In this document: in pieces, positions 32,624-41,609 of the stretch
How positions within the stretch are numbered: the stretch's first letter is position 1
How the letters are laid out: each line of letters begins with the position of its first letter
Assembly: GCA_046327915.1 (NCBI GenBank)
Contig: JAXLXO010000020.1
Span: 1 to 64,000 of the forward strand
Direction: 5' to 3'
DNA: 64,000 nucleotides
Origin: VGTK01 sp046327915
GTDB taxonomy: Bacteria > Desulfobacterota > Binatia > UBA12015
Program-made: the position numbers and the translations under genes
Notes under the pieces: generated by a model
Database searches by the model: none
What the model was told of the DNA's origin: nothing
The model's input: only the letters and a program-made list of their open reading frames with translations

Positions 32624-33413
32624 GCTGCAGGATCGCCTGCGCGTCCTGATCGCCGATCCCGCGACGCTCGCCGATCCGCTGCCGCTCGTCGAGGCACGCG
32701 TCGCGTCGCTGCCGATCCGCGGCGACCACCGCCTGTCCGCCGCCGAGCGCGTGCGCATCTACGCGCGCATGTACGCGCTGCGCCTGCGCGACGCGCTCGC
32801 GCTCGACTACCCCGCACTGCTCGCGGCACTCGGCGACGACGGCTTCGACGCGCTCGCGCAGCGCTACGTCGCCGCGCACCCGAGCGACCGCCCTTCCCTG
32901 CGCGACCTCGGGCGCCATCTGCCCGGCTTCCTGCGCCGCGGCGAGCCCGCGGTACCGTCGTGGCAGGCGGAGCTCGCACAGCTCGAGTGGGCGATGGTCG
33001 AGGCGTTCGACGCGATCGACGAGCCGCTGCTCGAGCGCGGCACGCTCGCGGCGCTCGCACCGGACGCGTGGCCCGCGCTGCGCATCGCGCCGGTGCGCTC
33101 CCTGCAGCTGCTGACCTTGACGCACGCTCTCGACACCGTCCGCGAGCGTCTCCTGGCGAAGGAGCCGGCCGGCGACGTCCCCGTCGAGAGCGTCCTGCTG
33201 CGCGTGTGGCGGCAGGATCTCGTGGTCTACGTTCGCCGCGTGCCGCTGCTCGAGATGGCAGCGCTGCGCTGGCTCCATCGCGGCTCGACGTTCGCGGAGC
33301 TGTGCGGCTGGCTCGCCGACGGCACGGCGCTCGACGAGAGCGAAGACGCGACCGCCACGGCCGCCGGGCTGCTGCAGCGCTGGATCGGGGACGGCCTGCT
33401 CGCGGCCCCCTGA
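32595..33413 (+). CDS. bufC: BufC/HvfC-type MNIO partner (DUF2063)
   Basis: A 272-aa protein. The N-terminal helical DUF2063 domain (about 5-100) shows LRELQDRLRVLIADP, RIYARMYALRLRDAL and DYPALLAALGDDGF; the C-terminal part (about 160-272) is less conserved. Partners of this type carry an RRE-like region that brings the precursor to the MNIO. The ATG overlaps the MNIO gene by 29 nt, so the two proteins are translationally coupled, as in known buf/hvf operons. A GAAGGGAG site precedes it. Confidence 0.9.
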   Translation: MAATTLPLRELQDRLRVLIADPATLADPLPLVEARVASLPIRGDHRLSAAERVRIYARMYALRLRDALALDYPALLAALGDDGFDALAQRYVAAHPSDRPSLRDLGRHLPGFLRRGEPAVPSWQAELAQLEWAMVEAFDAIDEPLLERGTLAALAPDAWPALRIAPVRSLQLLTLTHALDTVRERLLAKEPAGDVPVESVLLRVWRQDLVVYVRRVPLLEMAALRWLHRGSTFAELCGWLADGTALDESEDATATAAGLLQRWIGDGLLAAP

Positions 33414-33460
33414 GCCGGCGGGCTTGCCCAGGCGCGCACGCACCTGCGACAACCACCGCG

Positions 33461-34471
33461 ATGCAGCTCGAAGCGCGCGGCCTCCCGATCCACACCCGAA
33501 CGCTTTCGGTGACGCTGTCCGCCGACGACGACGGCGCGGTCGCGTTCGACGCCTACGTCCTCGACCTGAGGAAGCGCGGCTTCGTGCCGGTCGCGGGCGA
33601 TCTGCAGGGGACCGGCATCATCCACCACATGCTGCTCGCGGGCACGCTCGATCCGCTGGCGCGCACCATCACGCACATCGGCGCGCGGATGCCGACGGTC
33701 GCCTTCGAGGCGAGTGCCGCGTCGGAGGGCGAGAGCTGCCGCGACCTCGCCTTCCGCGTCGGGCACCTCGACGGCACTCCGATCGACGGCTCGTGGGCAC
33801 GCACGCTCGGTGCCGAGATCGGCGGACCGCGCGGCTGCTCGCACGTGCTGACGACCGCACAGCTGCTCGGTCCGACGGCCGCCTGGGCGCTCGACGAGGA
33901 CGAGCGGCTGCTCGGCTCGCCCGCGCGTCCGCCCGGCGAGCGCATCTTTCGTCGCGACGTCACCGTCGACGGCCACGAGCTGTCCGGTGACCTCTACTTG
34001 ACGCTGCAGATGAACGACCTGCACTTCGCGCCGATCGCACCGGGCGCCGCCGCCGGCGACCGTTTCGCGGCACAGGTCGAGGTGCGCGCCGCGACCCGCC
34101 TCGCCATGGCCGACATGAGCGTGCTCGACATCGGCGTCGGCGAGCGCCGCCGGACGGCGCGCGAGCTCGACACCGCGGAGTGGCGCGAGCGTCCCGACCG
34201 GGCCGCTCCGCTCGCCGGCGCCTCGCTGCGCAGCGGCATCAGCGCACGCCTGCTCCGTCAGTTCGAGGGAGCGCCCGAGGACCGGCCGCTGCTCGACGCG
34301 CTCCTGATGCTGGCGCCGGCGACGGTGCAGTGCATGGCGTCGTTCATCGACACCTGGACCAAGGTGCCGTGGATGCGCGGTGAAGGCGGCGGCAGCGAGA
34401 CCGGCGGATTTCCCGACTCGTGCTGGATGTGGCGCCGCGACGGCGCGCTCGGCCTGAAACGCTTCGGCTGA
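33461..34471 (+). CDS. DUF2889 family protein
   Basis: A 336-aa protein. It starts with IHTRTLSVTLSADDDGAVAFDAYVLD and contains GGPRGCSHVLTTAQLLG, both typical of DUF2889, a family without assigned function. The conserved Cys-His pair in RGCSH (about residue 126-130) may bind metal. It sits 47 nt downstream of bufC on the same strand with no terminator between, so it may be cotranscribed with the RiPP cluster. No ribosome site is visible before the ATG. Confidence 0.7.
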   Translation: MQLEARGLPIHTRTLSVTLSADDDGAVAFDAYVLDLRKRGFVPVAGDLQGTGIIHHMLLAGTLDPLARTITHIGARMPTVAFEASAASEGESCRDLAFRVGHLDGTPIDGSWARTLGAEIGGPRGCSHVLTTAQLLGPTAAWALDEDERLLGSPARPPGERIFRRDVTVDGHELSGDLYLTLQMNDLHFAPIAPGAAAGDRFAAQVEVRAATRLAMADMSVLDIGVGERRRTARELDTAEWRERPDRAAPLAGASLRSGISARLLRQFEGAPEDRPLLDALLMLAPATVQCMASFIDTWTKVPWMRGEGGGSETGGFPDSCWMWRRDGALGLKRFG

Positions 34472-34491
34472 GCGCGCCGTCCCGCGACTTC

Positions 34492-34974
34492 TTACAGACG
34501 CGCGAGAACCGACTCCGCGCTCGAGGCAGCGAGGCCCGGGCCGGGCTCGACCATGAGCGCCTCGACGTTGCCGTCGCGCAGGATCATCGCGTAGCGCTGC
34601 GAGCGCTGCCCCATGCCGAAGCCGCTCGCGTCCATGCCGAGGCCGAGGGCGCGCGTCAGCTCGCCGTTGCCGTCGGCCAGCATGCGGACCTTGCCGCCCG
34701 CGTTGCTGCTCTTGCCCCACGCGTCCATGACGAAGGCGTCGTTCACCGACAGGCAGACGATCTCGTCCGCGCCCTTCTTCTTCAGCGCGTCGTACTGCTC
34801 GACGAAGCCCGGCAGGTGCTTCATCGAGCACGTCGGGGTGAACGCCCCCGGCACCGCGAACACCACCACGCGCTTTCCGGCCGACAGATCGGCGAGCGAG
34901 GTGGGCGTCGGCTTGCCGTCGACCATCTCGGTGACCTTCACGTCTGGAACCTTGTCGCCTTCCTTGATCGCCAT
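34492..34974 (-). CDS. Peroxiredoxin (Prx5 subfamily)
   Basis: A 160-aa thiol peroxidase. The active site GAFTPTCS has the peroxidatic Cys at residue 49, followed by KHLPGFVEQYDALKKKG as in the Prx5/hybrid group; ALMVEPGPGL lies near the C-terminus. It reduces hydroperoxides with glutathione or another thiol as donor. A second Cys is present at IVCLSVND, in the position usual for Prx5 but not proven resolving. The start at 34974 is chosen; upstream frame to 35097 has no Prx features. Convergent with the DUF2889 gene. Confidence 0.92.
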   Translation of the reverse strand: MAIKEGDKVPDVKVTEMVDGKPTPTSLADLSAGKRVVVFAVPGAFTPTCSMKHLPGFVEQYDALKKKGADEIVCLSVNDAFVMDAWGKSSNAGGKVRMLADGNGELTRALGLGMDASGFGMGQRSQRYAMILRDGNVEALMVEPGPGLAASSAESVLARL

Positions 34975-35126
34975 TTCGTCCTCGTTCCGCGCGGGTTGGT
35001 TTGACGTCCTCACCGGCTTCGCCGGCCACGACGAATGAAACGACGGGGCGTTTCGTTTGACGCGCGGGGCTAGAGCTAGCCGAGGCCGCGGCACCACTCA
35101 AGGATGCCGGCGTCGATGCCGCGGCG

Positions 35127-36146
35127 TCAGAGCGCGAGCAGCAGTCCGGCGGCGAGCGCCGCCGCGACGCCGACCCGCAGCAGGAAGCGCGGCTGGATGA
35201 CGGCGTGATCGGACGCGATGCTGCGTACGCTCTCCGGCGGCGTTCCGCCGAGGCAGACCGCTTCGACGATCTCGAGGCAGTCGGCCGCGAGCACCTCGCG
35301 GAACGCGTGGCCGAGCTCGGCGGTCGCGGCGGAGGGATCGCCCTTGTAGCTCACCTCGTCGCCGCCGTAGCCGAAGCGCGCGTTCAGCACCCAGCCGATC
35401 CCGCCGCCGAGCGACCGCGCAGCCTCGCGCACGTGCGCGCCGTCGCCGCCCCGCGCGTCGCGCCACGCCGCGAAGCGTTCGCCGAGTCGTACCAGCGGCG
35501 CGAACGGCGGCGGCTGCCGCTGCCCGAGACGGACGTACTCGGGCTCGACCAGATCGGGACGCTCGGCGAGCATGAAGCTGGTCTCCCACGTTCCGGCGTG
35601 CTCGCCGCTCAGGACGGCGACGCTCTCGCGCGCGTCGAGCGGACGGCCGAGCAGCTCCTCGACGCGCGCGCTCCGGCCACCGGTGACGATCCGGTGCAGC
35701 ACCACGATCGACGGCGAGAACATGCGAATCCCGAAGCGCCGGCTGATGCGCCGGCAGGCGGCCTCGATCGCCGCCGCGTGACGCGGACCGCCGTGGCCGT
35801 TGGTCACCACCACGTTCTCGAAGCCCGCCCGCACCAGCGAGCGGCCGGTCGCGAGCAGTGCTGCGTAGAGCGTCCGCGACGCGATCTCCATCGTGCCGGG
35901 CAGCGGCAGCTCGTCGGCGCCGATCGCGAGCTGCGGCAGCTGCACGACGGTCCAGTCCGGGTGGCGCTCCGCGAAGCGGCGTCCCGGCTCTTCCGCCATC
36001 CAGCGCGCCATCGCCTGGTCCTGCCCGAGCGGCAGATGCGGCCCGTGCACCTCGAGCGCGCTCACCGGCAGGAACGCGACAGCGCGTGTGCGCAGCATGC
36101 GCAGCAGCGCGGCGTAGCTCAGCTCCTCGGCACGGACGACGGGCAT
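35127..36146 (-). CDS. Creatininase-family amidohydrolase with C-terminal membrane anchor
   Basis: A 339-aa protein. Metal-binding motifs are EVHGPHLPLGQD (E32, H34/H37, D43) and VVTNGHGGPRH, with a further acidic site in SGEHAGTWET. The family includes creatininase, MftE and riboflavin-pathway amidases; this substrate is unknown. Unusually, a hydrophobic stretch (about 318-339) ends the protein, suggesting membrane tethering. It lies 45 nt downstream of the flippase gene on the same strand. Confidence 0.85.
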   Translation of the reverse strand: MPVVRAEELSYAALLRMLRTRAVAFLPVSALEVHGPHLPLGQDQAMARWMAEEPGRRFAERHPDWTVVQLPQLAIGADELPLPGTMEIASRTLYAALLATGRSLVRAGFENVVVTNGHGGPRHAAAIEAACRRISRRFGIRMFSPSIVVLHRIVTGGRSARVEELLGRPLDARESVAVLSGEHAGTWETSFMLAERPDLVEPEYVRLGQRQPPPFAPLVRLGERFAAWRDARGGDGAHVREAARSLGGGIGWVLNARFGYGGDEVSYKGDPSAATAELGHAFREVLAADCLEIVEAVCLGGTPPESVRSIASDHAVIQPRFLLRVGVAAALAAGLLLAL

Positions 36147-36191
36147 GTTCCGCGTTCCATAGCGACGGCGCGCGCCGTGCGAAAGCGCGCG

Positions 36192-37643
36192 TCAGGAGCG
36201 CGCGCGCAGCGAGGCGAGCGCGTCGAGGTACACGCGGCGGTTCCAGACGACCCAGGCCGCAACCAGCACCAGCGGCACGACGCGCGCCCGGATCGGGTCG
36301 TCGCCGCTCGCCAACAGCACCGCGATCGCGAAGCCGGGCAGCGTGACCGCGAGCAGACGGGCGTCGTCCGGCCGCACGCGGTAGCCGAGCACACGGTGGT
36401 GGTACGCGAACGTCACCACCAGCGCCGCGACGTTCGCCGTGCAGTACGCGATCGCGACGCCGGTCGCTCCGACGCGCGGCAGCAGGAGCAACGACAGCAG
36501 CGCCCACCCCGCCCAGTAGAACACGGCCTGGAAGAGCAGGAATCCCAGACGCTCGCGCGGCAGCAGCGAGATGTTCATCGACTGGCGGAGCATCGCGACC
36601 AGCTCGCCGCCGAGCTGCCAGCACAGCATCGGCGCCGCGGCGAGGAAGGCACGCGTGTACAGCACCGGCACCCACACCTCGCGCGCGCACAGCAGCACGA
36701 GGATGCCGGGCGCGAGCACCGCCAGCGCGATGCGCAGGAAGTCGTCCTGCAGCGCCTGCACCGCGGACGGGTCGTGCACCTTGGTCGCGATCTTCGGCAT
36801 GCCGTAGGTCCACAGCGACGCGCTCAGGATGCCGAGATAGTTCTGCCCGACCTGCCAGGCGACCTGGTAGTAGCCGTTCGCCTCGGCGCCGTCCCGTCCG
36901 AGGATCGCGCTGCGCACGACCAGTGCCGAGCCCGCCGCCACGAGGCTCGTGAGCGCGAGCGTTCCGCCGAGCCGGAAGAGCCGCCGCACGATGGCCGCGT
37001 CGAGCTGCCCCGGACGCAGCACGATCCGGTGCGGACGCAGGACGATCCGCCACACCAGCCAGGCGCCGAGCACGACCGTCGCCGCCTCGGCGATCGCCAG
37101 CGCCGACACCGCCCCCGTCAAGCCGAGCACCCACACCAGCGCCGCGGTCCCGGCGAGGCCGGTGAGCGAGTCCGCGATCGAAAGCTGCACGTAGGCGCGG
37201 AACTGCAGCGCCCCGGACAGCGTGCGCTGGAACAGGACGGCCGGCACCGCGAACACCAGCCCGACGGCGGCGATCACCACCAGCGGCGCGAGCGTCTCGT
37301 CGTGGAAGACGAGCCGCGCGAGCCACGGCGCACAGAGCATGCTCGCGGTGGCGAGCAGCAGAGCGAGGCCGCCGAAGAGCGCGAACGATGTCGTGATCAG
37401 CCGCCCCATGGTGTCGCGATCGTCGCGCCCGACGGCTTCCGCGACGAGCTTCAGGTAGCCGTTGCCCGCACCGAGCAGCGACGTCTGGCGCAGCACGTCC
37501 TGCAGCACGACGGTCTGCGCGAGGAGGCCCGTGCCGGCGGGTCCGAGCAGTGTCGCGATGAGCTTGACGCGCGCCGCGCCGATCAGCACGAGGATCAGCT
37601 GCTGGCCGCTCAGCAGGCCCACGGAACGGACGAGCTCGCTCAC
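36192..37643 (-). CDS. Polysaccharide flippase (Wzx/MOP superfamily)
   Basis: A 483-aa protein with 12-14 predicted membrane helices across its whole length and the typical opening GLLSGQQLILVLIGAARVKLIATLLGPAGTGLL. Such proteins flip undecaprenyl-linked O-antigen or exopolysaccharide units to the periplasm. No glycosyltransferase gene is nearby, so the sugar partner is elsewhere. It uses a GTG start at 37643. Likely cotranscribed with the creatininase-family gene. Confidence 0.88.
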   Translation of the reverse strand: MSELVRSVGLLSGQQLILVLIGAARVKLIATLLGPAGTGLLAQTVVLQDVLRQTSLLGAGNGYLKLVAEAVGRDDRDTMGRLITTSFALFGGLALLLATASMLCAPWLARLVFHDETLAPLVVIAAVGLVFAVPAVLFQRTLSGALQFRAYVQLSIADSLTGLAGTAALVWVLGLTGAVSALAIAEAATVVLGAWLVWRIVLRPHRIVLRPGQLDAAIVRRLFRLGGTLALTSLVAAGSALVVRSAILGRDGAEANGYYQVAWQVGQNYLGILSASLWTYGMPKIATKVHDPSAVQALQDDFLRIALAVLAPGILVLLCAREVWVPVLYTRAFLAAAPMLCWQLGGELVAMLRQSMNISLLPRERLGFLLFQAVFYWAGWALLSLLLLPRVGATGVAIAYCTANVAALVVTFAYHHRVLGYRVRPDDARLLAVTLPGFAIAVLLASGDDPIRARVVPLVLVAAWVVWNRRVYLDALASLRARS

Positions 37644-37746
37644 CGGACCTCCGGCTAGCAGCAGCCTCGCCGTCGCGACAAGTGCGGGCCGGCGCGCGGC
37701 GTCGGGCCCCGGGCCTTGGCGCTCTGCGCCGTGGCGCTTCCCGCGC

Positions 37747-38079
37747 TCAGCGCGTCAGGTGCGCGTTGCCGAGTGCGTCGAAGTTCACCACGGCGTCGCC
37801 CGTCGTCGCGTCGACGACGGACACGATCCCCTGCGGCACCGCGTGCGCCCACGCCCGTGCCCACTCCTCCGCGACCGCGCGCCGGCGCTCGGCGGGAACG
37901 TCGCGCCAGCGCGGTCCCACGCGCACCAGCAGCAGGCGCGGTAGCTTGTCGAGGCGGCTCGCGTCCTCGACGTCCCACGCCTCGCGCGCCGCCGGTGCAC
38001 GAAGCTCGGCGAGGATCTCCTCCGGCGGCACCGTGTGCGCACGCGCGATGCCGGCCGCCGCCGCGAGCACGATCAGCAT
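37747..38079 (-). CDS. Small secreted protein downstream of the CehA-type gene
   Basis: A 110-aa protein with an N-terminal hydrophobic stretch (residues 1-14, ending ARA) consistent with a signal peptide, then a soluble domain with RLLLVRVGPRWRDVPAERRR and SVVDATTGDAVVNFDALGNAH. No family recognised. The ATG at 38079 gives a signal peptide with no basic residue; a CTG at 38127 overlapping the previous stop as CTGA would add a basic N-region, so the true start is uncertain. It lies 44 nt downstream of the large hydrolase gene. Confidence 0.55.
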   Translation of the reverse strand: MLIVLAAAAGIARAHTVPPEEILAELRAPAAREAWDVEDASRLDKLPRLLLVRVGPRWRDVPAERRRAVAEEWARAWAHAVPQGIVSVVDATTGDAVVNFDALGNAHLTR

Positions 38080-38123
38080 CGTGCCCAGGACGACGGCCGG
38101 TGCGCGTAGGGCGCGGCCCGCGA

Positions 38124-41100
38124 TCAGCGCGCCGCCCCCGCGGCTTTCGCGCGATCGGCCTTCAGCTGCTGGAGCTGATCGGGGGGCAGCTGCTCCTGCA
38201 GCGCCTTCTCCGCCGCGTCCGCCGGGATGCGGAAGCGGTAGAGCGGGAAGTAGTCGTCGGTCGAGGTGTCCTTGTCGCGCTGGACCTTCTCCGCGAGCTC
38301 CTTGCCCGTCACGACGGTGCCGTCGGCGAGCACGTTGTTGCTGCCGTGCGCGCTCGCCTCGCGCGTCGTGGTGACGGCGGCGAGCGTCGTCGCGAACCAG
38401 CCGCGCAGCATGGCGAGCCACGTGTGATCGGCGCGCTCGACGCGTGCGAACGCGGGCAGCTCGCTCGCGAGCGGTACCGCCTTCGCCATCACCGGCAGAC
38501 CCGGCGCGTCGAAGCCGTTGCCGGCGAGGTCGACGAAGATCGGGTTGGTGAAGCCGAGCGGGACCATGCCGGGCACGATCGTGCTCACCAGCGCGTCCGG
38601 CGCCGGCAGCGGCGACAGCTTCGCGCCGGCCTCGACGATGAAGTACGTGTCGACCGCCAGGTTCACCGGGATCTCCGCCTCGAAGCGCGTGATCTTGCCG
38701 AGCGACTGGCTGTACGGGCTCGCCGGCGGCGCGGTCACCTGCGGCGACGTAGTCGCGTCGAACGTGAACGTCGTGAAGCCGTTCGCGATCACGCGCACCT
38801 CCTCGACGGGAATCCAGTTCGCGGCCTGCACCTCGATGCGCAGCCGCACCGTCGAGCTCGCCGGAACGAGCGTGCCGCCGAAGCCCGCCGCGTTGCCGAC
38901 CGTGTCGAGAACCGAGAAGCGGATGAACGGACCGGTGGTCGCCATCATGTTGGCCGACTTGACGTTCGCGTTGAACGTGGCCGGGCTCATCGACGCGGGA
39001 TCGTCGCCGGCGCCGCCCACGTACGTGCGCGCGTAGCCCGCGCTCTCGAGGGTCACGCGGTGCGAGTCCGACGTCCCGGTGCCGCCGATGAACGGGACCG
39101 TCGGCGGGTCGATCTGGTTCAGCAGCGACAGCCAGTCGCGCCGCACCGCGATGTAGGCCGGGATCTCGGTGCCGTTCAGGATCTCCATCACGTCGAAGTC
39201 GATGTTGCGGATCCCGTCGGGATTCGAGACGCCCGACGTGCCGGGGCCGGTCGGGTCGTCGTCGAGCAGCAGATCGTTCGGCGACGCGGTGATCGGCAGC
39301 GCCGGGTCGTAGCCGAAGTTGTTGAAGAAGCCGATCGACGTGATGCCCGATACGCCGGCGCGCACGTGGTTGTACTGGATGACCTCGGCGCCCTGGTCGC
39401 GGAGCCGCTTGAACAGCCAGTTCGGCGCCACGAACTCGTCCTCGATGGCGCCGTCGCGGCGCGCGTCGGGCTGCACGGTCAGCGGCCACGCGTTGATGTG
39501 TCCCGTGCTGTCCGGGAACACCGGCGGGTTCGGCACGGAGCCCGTCACCTCGTTGCCGACCATCGAGGTGATGCGGCTGCCGAGGTTCATGCTCGCGATC
39601 AGCGGCGCGTAGTCCAGCTGGTAGTCGTGGTCGGTGCTGACCATGACCTCGACGCCCTCCGCCGCGAAGCCCGCGACGCGGTCCTGCGGCGGCGCCGTCG
39701 AGTCGAGGCTGCGCGCCGAGTGGATGTGGAAGTCGCCCGACAGGAAGCCCGTCGTGTCGACCGAGCGGCGCAGGCGGAAGTTGAGCTTGCGCGAGCGTCG
39801 CGCGCGGACCGTCACGACCTTGCGGCGCAACGAGTACTCCGGGCCGCGCGATGCGTAGATTTCGTACTTGCCGGGCCGCAGCTGCACCGTGCCGGTACCG
39901 TTCGCGAGGAAGACCCAGTTCGCCTGCGCCGGTCCGCCGCCGAAGGTCTCCATGCGGAGGTCGACGTCCGGACCGACCGTCGGGTCACCGATCGCGATGA
40001 CGTCGCTCTTGAAGCGCGGGTCGGCCGTCGGCGCGACGCCCTTGATGGTGATCTTGGCCGGCATCGCCGGATCGGGTCCGGCAACGGTCTCGAGGACCTG
40101 GAGGTCGAGCGAGGCCAGCGCGCTCAGATCGGGCACGGTGACCGCGGTGTTGGCGGACGCGCCCACGACGACGCCGGCGACCGTCACCGGATCGCGCTCC
40201 ACCGCGCGGAACTCGAGGCTGTAGATGCCGACCGGCAGCACGATGCCCGAGAACGCGCCGGTCGCGCTGGTGCGGAACTGCGTCACCGGCGTGCCGGCAC
40301 CGAAGCCCGGGACCGCGGCTCCGCCGGTGCGCGTCGCGATGACGCTCGCGGTGACGTCCGGCGTGTCCTCCGCGCCGACGTCACCCGAGATCGTGCCGGT
40401 CGCGAAGCCGCGGCGCACGGCGATCTCGCTGATCATCGGATTCGACACCGCGGCGACGTCGTTGCGGTTCCCGACGTAGATGCGGCGCTTGTACGTGAGC
40501 ACGCCGCCCGGCTGCAGCGTGCCGAGCGGGCTGTTGCCGAACGCGGTCAGCAGATTGCTGTTCACGCCGAACAGCGAGTTGACCGGCGAGACCACGGGCA
40601 GATTCGGGCCGCCACCGTCCTGGTCGACCGACGCCTCGTCGCCGAGGATTCCGTACGCGTTCTCGCCGATGCCGAGGTTGTGCGCGGGATCGAACACGCC
40701 GTCGGACGGACCGACGATGCCCGGCGCCGCCGCGAACGCGGGCAGCTCGAGCGCCGCCACGATGTTCGAGAAGTCGAGCACCGCGTGCTTGAACCCCTTG
40801 CCCGCGACCGGCGAGAACGGCACCTGCGCGCGCTGCGTCCACAGGCTGACGTCGAGGAATCCGCCGAGCCCCGCCGCCGGATTGGTCGGGTGGTTGTTGG
40901 TCACCGTGGTGGTCACGGTGAGGAACGGATCGTTGTTCGCCGCCGTGTACTGGGTGACGACGGCGAGATCGCTCGGCGCGACCGGCGTCGCGCCCACGTC
41001 GAAGCCGAGCAGGTTGCCGGTGCACGTGATCGTCGCGGACGTCGGCGTCGAGGACGCGCTGACGCCGTTGTAGACCACGAAGTTGCTCGTGCTGAGCCCG

Positions 41101-41450
41101 CCGACGGTGAAGATCTGCGTCAGGTGGTCGTTGTTCTGTCCGTTGTTGCCGAGGTCGATGATCGAGCAGCCGGTGAAGGCGAACTCGCTGACCTTCGGCG
41201 GCGCATTGACGCCGAGCAGCGGAACCAGATCGTCCTGCGGGCCGACGTCGTCGATCACCGCCTGGATCACGCCGTTCGAGACGTACCAGTCGTCGATTCC
41301 GCCGTCGGCATCGGTGCCGGAAAACAGGACCGAAGCGGCGTTGCCGGGTGTGACCCGGGCCGCGAGCGGAGCGGCTTGCGCCGATGCCCCGATTGCCAGC
41401 AGCGCCGCGATCGCGACGATCGTCCGGAACGAGAAGCGCAGGTGTCGCAC
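38124..41450 (-). CDS. Large secreted CehA/McbA-type PHP metallohydrolase
   Basis: A 1108-aa protein with a signal peptide (about 1-26, ending AQA). The first about 560 residues are beta-rich with a carboxypeptidase-regulatory-like insert. The PHP metal sites follow: SGDFHIHSARS, MVSTDHDYQLD, GNEVTG, QYNHVR and GTGTSDSHR. The C-terminal part (about 870-1108) again is beta-rich and ends charged. The family cleaves phosphoesters, amides or carbamates (CehA acts on carbaryl); no substrate can be named. Start GTG 41450. The gene is followed by a small secreted protein. Confidence 0.85.
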   Translation of the reverse strand: MRHLRFSFRTIVAIAALLAIGASAQAAPLAARVTPGNAASVLFSGTDADGGIDDWYVSNGVIQAVIDDVGPQDDLVPLLGVNAPPKVSEFAFTGCSIIDLGNNGQNNDHLTQIFTVGGLSTSNFVVYNGVSASSTPTSATITCTGNLLGFDVGATPVAPSDLAVVTQYTAANNDPFLTVTTTVTNNHPTNPAAGLGGFLDVSLWTQRAQVPFSPVAGKGFKHAVLDFSNIVAALELPAFAAAPGIVGPSDGVFDPAHNLGIGENAYGILGDEASVDQDGGGPNLPVVSPVNSLFGVNSNLLTAFGNSPLGTLQPGGVLTYKRRIYVGNRNDVAAVSNPMISEIAVRRGFATGTISGDVGAEDTPDVTASVIATRTGGAAVPGFGAGTPVTQFRTSATGAFSGIVLPVGIYSLEFRAVERDPVTVAGVVVGASANTAVTVPDLSALASLDLQVLETVAGPDPAMPAKITIKGVAPTADPRFKSDVIAIGDPTVGPDVDLRMETFGGGPAQANWVFLANGTGTVQLRPGKYEIYASRGPEYSLRRKVVTVRARRSRKLNFRLRRSVDTTGFLSGDFHIHSARSLDSTAPPQDRVAGFAAEGVEVMVSTDHDYQLDYAPLIASMNLGSRITSMVGNEVTGSVPNPPVFPDSTGHINAWPLTVQPDARRDGAIEDEFVAPNWLFKRLRDQGAEVIQYNHVRAGVSGITSIGFFNNFGYDPALPITASPNDLLLDDDPTGPGTSGVSNPDGIRNIDFDVMEILNGTEIPAYIAVRRDWLSLLNQIDPPTVPFIGGTGTSDSHRVTLESAGYARTYVGGAGDDPASMSPATFNANVKSANMMATTGPFIRFSVLDTVGNAAGFGGTLVPASSTVRLRIEVQAANWIPVEEVRVIANGFTTFTFDATTSPQVTAPPASPYSQSLGKITRFEAEIPVNLAVDTYFIVEAGAKLSPLPAPDALVSTIVPGMVPLGFTNPIFVDLAGNGFDAPGLPVMAKAVPLASELPAFARVERADHTWLAMLRGWFATTLAAVTTTREASAHGSNNVLADGTVVTGKELAEKVQRDKDTSTDDYFPLYRFRIPADAAEKALQEQLPPDQLQQLKADRAKAAGAAR

Positions 41451-41609
41451 GAGGATCCCTCCCGACCCGCCCCGAACGAGGGGCTCGATGGTCGGCCGGA
41501 CCCTACAAGCGGGTGAGATCCGGGTGCAACCGGAAAGTCACGCGGCGACCGCGCACCGTCCGCAAGGAACGGGGCGCGGTCGCGCGGCTCGTGCGTGAAA
41601 CGAGGCGAG

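Noticed and set aside
37716..41516. A 1266-aa plus-strand open frame rich in Arg, Val, Asp and His
   Set aside because: Antisense shadow of the CehA-type gene; composition mirrors the complementary frame.
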